Shown here: positions 1 through 11,159 of the stretch, piece by piece | How the letters are laid out: each line of letters opens with the position of its first letter | Numbering within the stretch: position 1 is the stretch's first letter | NCBI RefSeq assembly: GCF_030247195.1 | Contig: NW_026683312.1 | Span: forward strand, 33,092 to 97,091 | DNA: 64,000 nt | Source of the DNA: Topomyia yanbarensis | Lineage: Eukaryota > Arthropoda > Insecta > Diptera > Culicidae | Direction: 5' to 3' | Notes under the pieces: model-generated | Database searches by the model: none | What the model was told of the DNA's origin: nothing | What the model saw: only the letters and a program-made list of their open reading frames with translations | Position numbers and translations under genes: made by a program

Positions 1-1790
1 ACTCGGGAGTTCCTGGGCGCTTTATCTAAAAAGTCATACCAGCTTACCTTCGCTTCCTTCCGGGTATTGAAAAGGCGTATACTTAGGCATTAGAAGGTAA
101 TATTTATGAAAAATTGCTTGGCATTAACGAGTTTTTCAGTATTTCTTGTAAGAGGACTCTTGAAAATTGGCAAATTTCGTGGAACAAAGGAAGTGTAGGA
201 ATCCCAAAGGGATCAACAAGTCTGGGCTCAAGAGGATGGATAAGGGTAGTAACTTTATTCGGGTGATATCTCGGACCATGTCCAGTCATTATACTGTTAT
301 CGCGATATTAAGCCTGTTGTCTGGTCATGCGTCTAGTGCCAGATCATCGTTAAACGAATCTCTTCGGCCTCGTTCCAATTTGAGATATGCTGGCCATCCT
401 CGATCTCCTTAATGTCTCCCATATACATATTTTTAACCGTTGTGTGTCCGACGCGGTACCCGGATACCTTTTTAAGTTTCAATTAATTTAATTCCTATGT
501 TTTATCCATAGCTGGAAATTGAAATTTTGTGACATCTTAGAACTTCACTAAGTCAAGCTTTTGGGTTAATACTATTGTTGATATAGTAAGGGTGGGAGTG
601 AGGAGGGGCTCCTGAATTTTTTACTACGTAACAGGCCGACGTGGGTACCCGGGTACCCACAACACTAAAATACCCATAACTAAGGTAATATCCAACCGAT
701 TTCGATAATTTTGGCCGTTTTGGATTCAGGAACTCATCCACTTTTGGACTTGGTAAAAATGAGTCGGGTTACTTCATTCAGTTCCCGGGATTCCGGGTTT
801 CCGGAAGCAGGTTCCAGTGCTGGGGTACTATTTGCGAACTTCAATGGAATACTAGCAATATGGGTATCAAAATTCTTGGAATTGCATCAGTAGGCTGTAT
901 CTCGTGGTTTTGGAACCATTTGGTGATTTGACCCCGGAACGGACATTCCGGAGCAGGTTCCCGTGGGGCCGTGAGTGGCCATTCCATTCCAATTCCATTT
1001 TTCAAATTGCCATAGGGTCCCGTAACGATAAAAAAACAAACTTCCGAGACAATTTCAAGAGTTTTGATACTCATATTGCTAGGACATTATTAAAATTTGC
1101 AAATCATATCCTAGTACTGGAACATTACTCCGGAAAATCCAGGTTACCAAAAACCAGATCCTTTATTCCAGTTCTATTGTACAGAATCAAAAAGTAGACG
1201 AGTTCCTGAATCCAAAACATCTAAAAGTGTCCAAATCGGTTAAAGGAAGCCATAGTTATGAGCATTTCAATTTGTGGGTACCCGGGTACCCTCGTTGGCC
1301 TGTTAAAGGTGTTTTTTTTGTTGGACACATAACTGTTAAACACGATAGATATCCAACGTTAGTTATCTCTTCCCTTTTGGTTGATATGCAAACAGCTACC
1401 TGGAAATCTGGTCCAAACAGAGTTCCCAGTGGATCCAAGGAGACCAGTCGACGATCCGGTTCGTGAAGCCCTGACAGTGATCTTCCGTTTGCCAAAAAGC
1501 TGCAAGTTTTATTTTTTTCTTCTCCCTGTCATTGTTGTCCGCCCTTTCTTCACTTTTCTTTATACGGTCAGTGCTACTTTGGTGTTGGAATCAATCCTTT
1601 CTTATAAAAAGCCGAATACTGTTTCTCATTGTTTCAATTATTAATTAAATAAATTGTATGTTTAGTCTTTAAAAATATTTCCAATAGCATCCTTTAGTCT
1701 TTATTTTGTATTAATATAAATAAATCCAAATTTCAAACAAATCCTAATTATTATCCCATATTTTCAAGAAGCTTAAATTGAAAGGCAAAG
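1..1790 (+). pseudogene. I-type LINE ORF2 C-terminus and 3' region, decayed
   Basis: Bases 1-420 and about 1360-1600 align by eye with the C-terminal part of the I-type ORF2 at 61060-61640: the LESW-like region, the FIRVMSR-like region and the distal segment that in other copies reads RDVLASRDL. The cysteine/histidine knuckle region is partly deleted here. The reading frame has several breaks. A foldback element of about 0.9 kb interrupts it. It is a non-functional remnant of a non-LTR retrotransposon polyprotein (reverse transcriptase/RNase H). The same segment is better preserved at 6715-7070 in the second composite copy. Confidence 0.7.
430..1345. mobile_element. Foldback (long inverted repeat) element inserted in the LINE remnant
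   Basis: Inverted repeats are visible at three levels: AACCGTTGTGTGTCCG at 435-450 against the complement of 1321-1338 (3 mismatches); a GC-rich motif containing GGGTACCCGGGTACCC at 630-660 against 1274-1304; and TTTTGGATTCAGGAACTC near 718-735 against 1201-1218. Together the inner arms run about 130 bp (630-760 and 1190-1304). The interior has GGAACCGGAA-like repeats and no credible frame. It splits LINE sequence that is contiguous in the 7356-7560 copy. Family unknown; ends approximate. Confidence 0.65.
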
Positions 1791-1963
1791 AAATTTGTAT
1801 CTCAAAAAAATATGAAATTGCTGTACATCGAGAACTTTGGGCGCATGCATTTTGTGTGTGAGACATATAGGTTTGTTCGAAACGTTCGAGTGGGTAATTC
1901 CCCTCTCGGTTATTTTCGAGTGGGTAGTACTACCCATACTTCCCACGTATTCCGTCGGCCCTG

Positions 1964-3490
1964 TTCATTCGGATGGTGCTCTTCCGGGGTGGCGCCAAAA
2001 CTACACATTTAAAACGTCCTGAGGAGCGTTTTGGTAGATGGAAATCTACAACGGGGATTCAGCCCATGACATTACGTAGATGCTAAGTATATTATTTAAT
2101 AGGGTGCTGCTAAACGAATGTCAATCAGTGTATACACAATTAAACACGCAAACTATATTCTAAAAACATTCCATCAACGGTAATTAGCAAAGTTGTGCTG
2201 TAATCACGGAACAAGTACATGATAAGACAGTTGCACTTTCGCCAACTTTGTCGGATCTTGCGTAGACTGCCAACCGTTTGATCCCACTCTGTCACCTAAC
2301 TAATCCTGCACTATTTATCCAGCTGTTACGAATCACGTTGAGCTCCCGGGGGCATGCTGTTATAACTTTGCACAAACGGTACCAACCTACATTTTCGTGC
2401 AACCAGCGCCAGCGCCTCGTTTTATGCTGGATGAGCAAAGTGTCGCGCCGCCATATGCAGTAAACTGGCAGGTGGCGTTATACATATTTCATAAGCTCGG
2501 CGAAACGTGCAACGTATGAAAGACAAAAGTTGTCCTACTCGTCGTCCCACCTCCCCGCCCCACCCTGGTGGTGGTTGGGTGGGAGGAAAGTTGCTTGCAC
2601 ATCAGTCCTTTCCGGTAGTCCGATTGCACCGCTCCTTTTATACCGATGTGCTACTGCGATGGTGTAGCCGACTGAACCCAGTGAACAGAGCACATTAACA
2701 TCCCTAATGAAGAATCAACAGAGGCGATGAATATCGAATAAGTTAGGGCGCAAAGGGAAATTGTGGATGTGACGTGACATGTACATACACACACACACAC
2801 GCACTCACACCTACACTTACACGCGCAGGTAGAATTCAACGGGGGTACAGTTCAAGTCGGAAATGGGACGACTAAGTTTCACTAAACTGCAGTCAAGTTG
2901 TGCCGCCTAGAGTTATACTGGGTTGTCCTCCTTTTGTGACAGCTTAAGTTTTTGGTTAAATAGTTCGAGCAGGAAAGTTGTATGCAAAGCTATTGCTTGG
3001 CAAAGTTCGCCGCTCGTTTCCCACACAGTTTGTCGAACCGGCGGCATGGTCCTACTGCTAGCGAGCGTCGTCGGTCGACCAGAGTCTTCGGTTCTATTGA
3101 CAGTTATGGAAGGAGCGTAATTTACTCGTTCGATTGTCTTTCCGGCAACTTGATGAACTTTTGCGGTCTTTGCATAGCCGGACGATAAATCGCACTCGCT
3201 AGGCCACCTTCGGCTGTTGGTGCGGAAGCTCTGCTCTGTAAGATGAGGGGGAAGGGAAGGGCAATTGATCAATTGAATGGAAATCAATTTTAAGTTGCTA
3301 TCGAAAGACGGGAAATTTATTTGTGTGCTGAGGAAACTTACAAGCTTGCCCATTCACTGCGAAATTAGTTGATTAGGAATGTTCGTAAATTAAATAAATG
3401 TGGTAAAAGCGGTTTATAAATACTGAGCTGAGAGTGACGGAATCGAGTAACAAAACTAGTCTATGTTTTAATGAATTCAAGAAAAAATCT
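1964..3490. other. Intergenic, no recognisable gene
   Basis: This interval lies between the two hAT composites. It holds a short (AC)n run near 2785-2800 followed by an interrupted CA-rich stretch to about 2830. A 146-codon open frame on the minus strand (2913-3353) has no family signature I can name. I saw no repeat ends, RNA gene or splice pattern strong enough to call. Confidence 0.4.
2913..3353 (-). CDS. Unrecognised 146-codon open frame, doubtful
   Basis: Starts MGKLVSFLSTQ and ends LSQKEDNPV. It is rich in Ser, Thr and Arg, with no membrane segment, signal peptide, zinc knuckle or repeat that I can see. A GTAAGT sequence close to the start codon on this strand could be a splice donor, so an exon is not excluded. 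In a window full of chance frames this length is only mildly unusual. Function unknown; it may well be non-coding. Confidence 0.12.
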   Translation of the reverse strand: MGKLVSFLSTQINFPSFDSNLKLISIQLINCPSLPPHLTEQSFRTNSRRWPSECDLSSGYAKTAKVHQVAGKTIERVNYAPSITVNRTEDSGRPTTLASSRTMPPVRQTVWETSGELCQAIALHTTFLLELFNQKLKLSQKEDNPV

Positions 3491-3498
3491 GTCCGAAT
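3491..3498 (+). repeat. Target site duplication, left, GTCCGAAT
   Basis: Identical octamer at 8086-8093 directly outside the opposite TIR. The length of 8 bp is typical of hAT insertions. Confidence 0.85.
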
Positions 3499-4009
3499 CA
3501 GGGCCGGCGGAACACCTTTTTCCCGAGTGGGTAGTAAGATTCGAAATGATTTCTCCTCGTACTGACGAAAGTTCAGATATGGCGTGTGTAAGTGAAAATG
3601 AAAATTCCCTGATAATATCTGGTGGCTATTTGGAAACACTCTTTGTTGACAGGGCTGTTTGTCCGACGGCTCAGCGAAAATGTGTTTGTTGAATGCTATA
3701 GCAAAATCCAACGGACATGTTTCTATTACTTTTGGGTAAGATTCTATAGCCTTTTTGTAATAGACCACGCAATTGCGCATTGCGGTATTAAACTCATATT
3801 ACCGCAAAGGTAGTAAACGGCGGAATGACGATGTAGGATAATTCGGTCGATTTCTATAATAGTATTAGTATCGAGTCAAACCAGCCGGAGTTGTGACGGA
3901 TTTCTACCCAAATTCAGGCCCGAATCTGCACCAATTTTGGCAGAAATAGGCAGAATTACGGATTTCTATAGGGTAACTTGGATAGTGAAAGAAAAAATTT
4001 AGGCAGTTT

Positions 4010-4280
4010 TCGGATCCGGTCTAGTTTCTGGTTCCGACACAACTCCCGATCTGGACCAGTTTCCAAATTTGGACCTCCCGGATCTGGATCAGCTTCCGGA
4101 TCTGGACTAGCTCCCGATCTGGACCAGTTTCCGGATCTGGCCCAATACCCGGCAATGGATCAGGCCCTGGATTTAGCCCATTCCCTTTTCCCCTTACCAG
4201 GTCAGGACTTGAACCAGGCCCAGATTTGGTGCTTAGATCCAGACAAGAGTCTGGATCCGGACTCTCGGATCGGATACGAG
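4010..4280 (+). repeat. Degenerate minisatellite, GATCTGGACCAG-like units
   Basis: Many imperfect copies of a short unit resembling CCGGATCTGGACCAGTTT follow one another. They create a proline/aspartate-rich open frame (DLDQFPDLAQ-like) that is a by-product of the repeat. The array lies inside the hAT composite, upstream of the LINE gag remnant. Unit length varies around 12 to 24 bp. Confidence 0.6.
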
Positions 4281-4379
4281 GATCCAAACGATATGTCTTG
4301 CTTACCGTATATGACGGGAAGGACTGTTAATGTTTTGTGCAGTAGCTACCTTGCTGTTGACGTTCGTGATAAAAAAAAA

Positions 4380-5040
4380 ATCAATTGAACTACGACCGAA
4401 ATACCCCACCACTATTCCGATTCGGCTTTTTTCTGAGTGTGAGCCGATGGGTATCCCCGGCGACCGACATCCTTTCAGGCTTAGTGGAGGTCGATTTGAA
4501 TATTTATCCGATGGCAAAAATAATACCAATAAATCTCATTTTCGATACAAATTATATCGGACCAAAGACAAGCCATTTAACGTCATCGATAAATCGCGTG
4601 ATCTAACTAAACAACACTCGACCGTTTACGAAAAAGTATTTTCTCTGCGTACCCGCCCGGGAAGTAGAGATTGATGGTGTATTCTCCGAGAAGGGCCTTG
4701 ATTGCGAAATAGGGGGTGGCTCCTTCCAGATCCCTGTGCTTCAGTCAGTGAAAATTCTGGTATGCAAGCAATTGTGTTCAGTAAAAATCGAGGAGTATAA
4801 GAAAACTTATTTTCCATCAGCCTCATTTCGAGCCTTTCACCGGATTTGTTCTTCCAAAATTTGTTCTTTTGAACGGGGCTCGTCTACTTGTTCGCCTTTT
4901 TGTAACCCGTGTCATGAACTGAAGAACCCATTGTAGAAATAAGGCACGGTGTGGAAAATGCGGAGAGGATCAAGACATTGGCTCCTGGTCTCGGAAAGTC
5001 CACATGGAACATCCAAAACTTCAAGTGTCTCTATATTTCA
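4380..5040 (+). pseudogene. I-type LINE gag (ORF1) remnant
   Basis: Matches the better gag at 55953-58620 in order: an N-terminal segment (YRTKDKPFNVIDKS, compare RPKTKSLNLLQIS), the CTTCAGTCAGTGAAAATTCT stretch at 4739, relics of the zinc knuckles (CNPCHEL, then CGKCGE near 4955), and the segment GGCTCCTGGTCTCGGA near 4980. The last occurs almost unchanged at 58427-58442. Part of the knuckle region is deleted and the frame is broken repeatedly. Gag of I-type elements binds the element RNA; this one cannot be made. Confidence 0.65.
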
Positions 5041-5194
5041 GTCATATTATTTTTCTAGGTTTACTTCCGACGTAGATCTTCCTCAATTTTAGCATTATTC
5101 GCCATGGCCGAAAACAATATTGAGGAGCGTTCTGGGGATCAAAACGTGCTATTATTTCAATCGGATTAGCCTTTATTCGGTACCAGGTATTGAA

Positions 5195-5425
5195 GTTGTC
5201 GCTTGTTAAATCCGAATCATAGGCAAAGGTTTATTGATATTCTTTCCATATACATCGCACCTCAACTGGTTCGAGGAGATTTCAACTTGTTACGTATGGT
5301 TTGTAACGTTCTACTTGTGGTGGTGGGGCCACACTGTACTCACCAACTATTAGGATCGTTTCACGGTTGTTTCCTGGAGAAATTCACACTGGGCGGACTT
5401 TTCTTCCCACACTATGGTCACTGAG
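5195..5425 (+). pseudogene. LINE endonuclease remnant (APE type)
   Basis: A 73-codon stretch contains IDILSIYIAPQ followed shortly by RGDFN, the layout of the APE endonuclease of non-LTR retrotransposons (IYIPP, then GDFN). The rest is scrambled. It lies after the gag relic and before the linker relic, the expected order for an I-type element. Bases 5430-6120 between them hold only faint or unrecognisable sequence. Confidence 0.45.
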
Positions 5426-6119
5426 CGAATCGAAATTAATCTTCGACGGAAACAAGTACCAAAAAGGAATACTCTATGAACAAAATGGACGACACAACTT
5501 GTATATACAGACCATACGCTATTTTTATTAATTTTTAAATTTCAAGCGAAAGCCAGAATGGCTATAAAAACAAAATAATTTTACTTGCACTTTATTCCAC
5601 GAAAATCTACTCCTGACAGTACCGTTGCGGGCGTGATGCAATAATTTCAAAGTATAAACAAAGAACAGGCGTGGCCAAATACACGAGATAGACCGTACAC
5701 TGTTATTTATTTATACGACAAAAAATAACAATATTTATAAATATATACAAGCTGGGCTCAGTGACCAAAGCGACGGTATTGTGTCCTAAGAAATCGCAGG
5801 TCACAAACTCCCACGGCATGTCATGGGGTTGTCTTTATGCTGATAACCGATCTATCTTACTGCATGATATTCACGACAATCTCAGTATGGCCATCTTGAA
5901 TGCAGTGGAAATGACACGAATGCCTATCAGCGCGGCCAAGTGCGTTAGATTTATCGTTGTACTCTATCTCATTAGTGTGCCCATTGATTGAAAGAGCTAC
6001 GCGTCCACTATATCCGAAACAATCGAATCAAAATGAGAAATTCCTCCGGTGGCAGTGTGCAACGTTTTAATTGGCTTGTTTTTCTACACTGAGCTTAAAG
6101 GTTAGACAAAACGAATACC

Positions 6120-6345
6120 TGGCGCGAACAATCGTGAACGGTTTCCCACTCCGTTGTGGGCAGAGAGTGCTCAGAATTGTATGCGAAAAGGTCCTATGAG
6201 GACTCTTTGAACGTCAGATCGCCCAAATTTTTCCTAATATACGCGACTTTAGAAACGCAAATAAAAAACTTGATGCAAACTGAAAAACGCGGTTATTGGC
6301 ACCGGTTCGTCAACGGATTAACGAGAGAAACAATATTTCGTCTAG
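6120..6345 (+). pseudogene. Linker between endonuclease and RT, I-type LINE remnant
   Basis: Contains a decayed WWD/ECS-type motif and YWHRFVNGLTRE, matching YWRRFVDGLNER in the copy at 58760. Directly after it the sequence jumps to the end of the RNase H region (GATGAAGCATGGAAAGCACTCC at 6577, the same as 60728). The whole reverse-transcriptase core is therefore missing from this copy. Confidence 0.55.
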
Positions 6346-6564
6346 CAGTTGGGCCCTACGTCGTGTGCTCGATTCGACCTTTGATCGGAATACACAGAAC
6401 TAAGAATTCTTTATCGGCGACAACAGCATTCCACGTAAATTCACATTCAAATGAAAGAATTTTCGCGATGAAATCATAATAATGTATATAAACGTAATAA
6501 TTGTTCTTCAAACACACAAATTTATTTGACAGGAAAGTTACTCGCGCTAATACAGTTCCACGTA

Positions 6565-7560
6565 AGCGCTTCGATCGATGAAGCATGGAAAGCACTCCTA
6601 ATTTTCCCAGAGAATATGGTCGATCCTAGATTCTTTATATTCAAATCGTTCCGGATTGCCTGATAAAATTTTAGTTTGAGTTCATTCGCATTGATCTATT
6701 CTGGGTAATAAGTAAAGTGGCACTTAGATTAGAATGGTAATGAGAAGGCGGACACTTAGGCATTAGAAGGTAATATTTGTGAAACATCGCGCAGCTTTAA
6801 CGAATTTTTCAGTTAGATTTAGAGTTAGACAACGCTCGAAAATTGGCAAATTTTGTGCGATAATGGAAGTTCAGGAATCCCAAAGGCATCAACCAACCTT
6901 GGTTAAAAAGGATGGATGAACGTCGTGACTTCCTTCGGGTGGCATCTCAGATCATGTCCAATCATTATACGTTGAATGCGCATCTTCGGCGTATTGGGGT
7001 CGTAAAGAGCGCTTGCGGTGACGGCTATCGCGACATTAAACATGTTGTCTGGTCATGCGTTCTACACACCAAAAGAAACTAAATTTTGCCGTTGAGATAT
7101 TTCAAAACCGTAATTGACGAAATATAACCGTGTTCTGTTTAATTTTACATGAAAGATGTACTTTCCAAGCGCAGTGTCACAAGATTACACATTTTAAACA
7201 AACGCCATATGTGTAGTAAAATTACGTGACTCGCAAAATTCAACGACATGTTAAATTAAAATCAAATGTAAAACTATTTCATTTTTGATGCTCGTATAGT
7301 CATGGTCAAGAGACGTAAATTTACACGATTTTTTCTAGTTGTGTTGCCCCAGATCTGCGTTAAACGATAGTTTTAGTCCAAGCTATGCTGGCTATCCTCC
7401 AAATTTATTTATATCTACTCTTTTGGTTGACTTACTAACAGGTACCTGCAAATGTGATCCCAAGAGTTCCAAGCAGATCCAAGGAGGCCAGTTGTCGATC
7501 CGGTTCATGATGTCCTGATAGTGATCTTCCGTTTGCCACAAAGCTACAAGTTTAATTTCT
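6565..7560 (+). pseudogene. I-type LINE ORF2 3' end, interrupted
   Basis: Aligns with the RNase H end and C-terminal domain of the copy at 60725-61640, and with bases 1-420 and 1360-1500. The segment around 6925-7060 keeps the histidine/cysteine knuckle region (compare CACGDDYHDIEHIVWAC in the 61.4-kb copy). A block of about 290 bp (7068-7355) interrupts it, and coding similarity resumes near 7356. A VHDVL-like motif near 7505 corresponds to RDVLASRDL. The 3' non-coding tail continues to about 7900. Confidence 0.65.
7068..7355. other. Insertion-like block within LINE remnant, family unknown
   Basis: AT-rich and absent from the equivalent position of copy A. It starts near ACACCAAAAGAAACT and ends near CTAGTTGTGTTG, which are weakly inverted (ACAC..AGAA). 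No coding potential. It is probably a small non-autonomous element, but its ends are not firm. Confidence 0.35.
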
Positions 7561-8085
7561 TTTTTTCCTTGTTATTTTCTCTGATTGTTCTCTGATACAG
7601 TCTCTGCTACTGATGTGGGGATCAAAAATCTTTTGCCTTCCTTATACAAAGTCTACTGATTGTCTAGTGATTGTTTCTCCTTGCTTCAATTTTTAATCAA
7701 ATGATTATTCATGTTAAAAAATTACAAATTGTTTATATTGTTCATAAAAAATATTTCTTACTGCATCCCATAGTCTGAATAAAATTGTATATTAATATTT
7801 TTTGTCTATCGATCTGAACTCATTGATTTAAGATGTAGATGTGTCAAAATGTATTTCCATGAGTATAAATATAATAAATAATTCCAAATTTCAAACAAAT
7901 CCCAATTATTCTAAAGAAATTGTTTGAATTGCTTTAGATTGAGGATTTTGAACGCAAGAATTTTGAGCTACGTGGTTAATCTCAGGTTTTGTTTTTTTTC
8001 CAAACTTTCGAGTGGGTAATTCCCCCCTCGGTAATTTTCGAGTGCGTAGTACTACCCATACTACCCACGCATTCCGCCGGCCCTG

Positions 8086-8093
8086 GTCCGAAT
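8086..8093 (+). repeat. Target site duplication, right, GTCCGAAT
   Basis: Matches 3491-3498 exactly and starts at the base after the right TIR. Confidence 0.85.
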
Positions 8094-9210
8094 GTCTTGA
8101 AAAGAAGAAGTCTGCCATGGAAACAACAAATTAGCTCTATAGAAGTTTGAATAAATTTTGACTTGGCAATCATTAATCTTCATTCTTACGAAAACCGTAT
8201 TTCAAACATCGCCCAGAATATTTTAAATTCGCCAAACTCGGTAAATTGTATCTTTCTGCAGACCGCATTTATGTATGCAAATGAAAGTTGAGAGAAGAAT
8301 ACAAAACCACTTCCTTCCGAGCGCACTTCACTTAGCTCAAAGAAATAAACGGTCCAGGAGTGAAGAAGAAAAAAAAACTGTACAGAAATTGAGTCTGTGG
8401 AACGAAACCCGCAACCGAGCAGCATATTTTTCTTCCAATTAGTATCAGCATCGCTGGCAAAGACGAGCAGAGCAAAAAAGTGGTCAGTTCACGACGGGAG
8501 CACAAAACACAAGTCCCCACTTTTTCTCAGGTTGCATAATTCCTCACCTTGGGATAGCAGTTATTTTTGCAGGTATCCTGTTTTTGGATGCATTGCATTT
8601 GCTCGCAGTCACGTTTTTGAAATTATAACCGTAATTACATTTCACCTCTTGAACTGACCGGTGTGTGTGCGGGTTGGCAGGATGCGAATGTGGAAGAGGG
8701 CATAGCCACCAGAGTTTTCCTTCCGCTGTGTTTTCCATGGTTGTTGCTTCTCGGTTCGGCTTCGACTGTCGGATACGGTATTACATTAATGGAAAAAACT
8801 CCTAATGGAGATTTATAATTACCCACTCTGGAGCTTCATCTGAGACTTTTGATGTAGTCCCCCGGGGGGTTTTGAAGTATGTGCAATTCTATTTAGAGCA
8901 ACGAGCGTAACCACGGTGAATTGCGGTTACATGCGGTTTAGTTAATGAGAAATGATACAAATTATACAAATTAATAAAGGGAAATAAAGGCTAGTCATAC
9001 AAACTAGAAAATAAAATCAAATTTATGAACTACAGTTTTTTAGGACATTTCATAATATCACTGTGCGATAAATAAACTTTTACTTTCCTAAAGGAATACA
9101 CACCAGTTTGAATTAAAGATTCCAAAATCAATTGGTTACCCGGGATGGAACAGTGAGAAAGGACTCAAACGAAGGTGATTTTCCAAATAACGTTCTTCGA
9201 TGAAGCGGTG
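8094..9210. other. Intergenic, nothing recognised
   Basis: No element ends, gene or RNA structure that I can support. The short open frames on both strands are of chance length. Confidence 0.4.
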
Positions 9211-9214
9211 ATAT

Positions 9215-11055
9215 TATTGTAGAAGATACCGAATTCAGTAGTGATTTGATCCGTCATTGTAGAATATTTTATCACAGTCGACTTTTTTGGAATTTATTTT
9301 CAAACAATATACTCGTGGGTGTATATGAATTTCTTCCCTCATGGATGTGTCGAAGAAATACAATTGAATCAGAAAAATATACGAAACGAACGCGATTAGG
9401 GTTATATGAAGAAGGATTGATGCTCTGTGCCATGTAGTCGAAGTACAAGGGCATAAATCGGGTTTGAGAATTAAGCTTGACGAGCCCCTCAAAAATTTCT
9501 ATCACCAACGAGGACAAAATATCGTCGCTGTTGTGCTATCTTATGACAAGCGCCATTTTGCACATTTCGAGAAAAACGATTTTTAATGTTTGAGATTGAA
9601 TATCATGAAACTTATAAATGGTAGAAACAATTCATAGAAGACAATTGATGCTTCTACCTATTCTGTATTAATCTCTCAAATATTACAGAGATCGGTTGAC
9701 TATGTTGCGAGTTTTCACTAAAAATGTAAACAAAAGTCACACTCACACGTGTCATAGGTGTGTATTGATGAAAAAAATTGCATGACGTGTCATAATCGTG
9801 CATGGAAAATTTTCCATAGAAAAAATCACCAATTATGAACTTTTATTCATAGCTTTGGTTTAATTTGGTCTATAAACAATCGGTTAGATACATTTTGAAG
9901 AAAAAGTGTCAGAGAATCTAGAAAAAATATTTATTTATTTGTACAGTGTTGCCAAATAGGCAATATTTCCAGTTTAAAGCTAAAACTGTGTTTTTCTCCC
10001 AATACATGTATTTTTCTTTTGAAAATTATTATGCTATTGTGTTCCTAAAACATTTTTGCACATAAAAGCAAACTTCGTTATAACTTGAGCCAATCCCAAG
10101 ATATAATGATTTGAAGCAAAAAACTAACAATTTCTAATCATTTTTCTTGCAATATTTCAGTAACCAAGCACAATTTCAAAATTCTGGAAACGCCATCTTG
10201 TAGAGATTCGTTAGACGAGTAATGTGGCATATCTAACTCAGTTTACCCCAAAATGGCGTTTGTCATAAGATAGCACAACAGCGACGATATCGCATCGGAT
10301 GAGCAATCGTGATGTGAGGTCCTAAAACCTATTTTACAGCGGGAGAACGCTAGCCAGCACTTCGAGACTATTCGTATGGGTCGAGTGCATGCAGCTCAAG
10401 GCAATACGCAAACAAGGATATTCTATTCTTTCCAGTTTGATAAAATGTATGTTCGCAGCGGAGCGAAAAGAGAAACACCTGAATTCCATTACCGACAATA
10501 TCGTTGTTGGGTATAACCTGATCAGGTGTCCTGGGTGGGTACCCCGCCATGTTCCAGTTATTGTCCGGAGAATATTGATCCTTTGTCGGAATTTCTGCTT
10601 CAGATACCTATTGTGATACCTTTCGAGTCGAACCAGACCCCGAGATATTTAAATAACAAGACCCTCATTGATCTTCATTCCCGTTAGGCTCACGCTTTCT
10701 AGAAAAGACGACCAGCTCAATTGTCTCCGTGGAGAACTCGATACCCAGCTGAAGAGCCCAAGCAGACAAATTGTCCAAGCAATCTTGCAAATCGGCAGCT
10801 TTGGGCCCTCTAACAGAGACCACCCCACCATCTGCAAGTTGCCGTAGCGTGGAAGAGAATCGTTTATGTCATTCACAAAAAAAATGTTAAGTAGGTGCTT
10901 AGGTATGAGCCCTGGGAAGACCCAACCCTGTCGTTAAATCGACATGCCACCTGGCATGATACGGAGTAACAAGTGACAAGGAAACCACCGAGAGATGGGG
11001 TTCCTGAATCGAGTGTTCACCCCGAGATGAAGTAGAGGAATTCCACGAGGATCCG
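9215..11055 (-). pseudogene. Antisense I-type LINE ORF2 (RT to RNase H), split by a MITE
   Basis: Read on the minus strand, the order is: an RT palm with GLPQGS-like sequence near 10910, a catalytic box reading LADGG near 10840 (LVDDG in the 59.7-kb copy, so the second Asp is lost), EHTFYQTGK and ALDPYE near 10370-10460, then after the MITE the segment up to FYNDGSN near 9245, the start of RNase H (YTDGS elsewhere). Many indels. The target of the 9522-10287 insertion can be rebuilt exactly from the flanks. Continuous with the gag relics up to 13660. Confidence 0.7.
9522..10287. mobile_element. 766-bp MITE, about 40-bp TIRs, TA duplication
   Basis: The left end (starting TCGTCGCTGTTGTGCTATC) and the complement of the right end agree over about 40 bp with a single mismatch. 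TA occurs at 9520-9521 and 10288-10289. The LINE reading GATGCGA/TA/TTTTGTCC resumes without loss across the site, compare 60230-60270. No transposase is encoded. TA duplications point to the Tc1/mariner/pogo group; the family is unnamed here. Confidence 0.85.
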
Positions 11056-11159
11056 TCGGAAAATAATTAAAATCCTGATCGACCATCTTGGGTTTCTATG
11101 AAACTTTACACATTTCATCGGCATGGAAGACTAAACATTTTACACAATCAGTAAGAATA

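Larger units (their letters stand above)
1..1963. mobile_element. Right part of hAT-type composite element (copy A), left end outside window
   Basis: The right end is a 13-bp terminal repeat at 1951-1963 (TCCGTCGGCCCTG), matching the right TIR of the complete copy at 3499-8085 with one mismatch. Leftward it shares with that copy a stretch containing GAGTGGGTAATTCCCC, then the 3' end of an I-type LINE. Similarity stops exactly at the final CTG, and the flanks of the two copies differ (TTCATTCG here, GTCCGAAT there). This suits independent transposition rather than one larger duplication. The left TIR and the matching target duplication lie before base 1, so this copy cannot be closed within the window. 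Membership of the hAT superfamily is inferred from the TIR type and from the 8-bp duplication of the other copy. Confidence 0.7.
3499..8085. mobile_element. Complete hAT-type composite element (copy B) carrying a LINE
   Basis: The left end CAGGGCCGGCGGAA (3499-3512) is the exact complement of the right end TTCCGCCGGCCCTG (8072-8085). The flanking octamer GTCCGAAT occurs at 3491-3498 and again at 8086-8093, a perfect 8-bp target duplication of the kind made by hAT transposases. The 4.6-kb interior has no hAT transposase that I can find. It holds a GATCTGGACC-type minisatellite and a decayed, internally deleted I-type LINE in plus orientation (about 4380-7900). Copy A (ending at 1963) shares the LINE 3' end and the same right terminus, so LINE and hAT ends appear to have moved together. 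Confidence 0.85.

Noticed and set aside
3978..4388. 136-codon proline/aspartate-rich plus-strand frame
   Set aside because: Generated by the GATCTGGACC minisatellite, then running into LINE remnant; no independent coding evidence.
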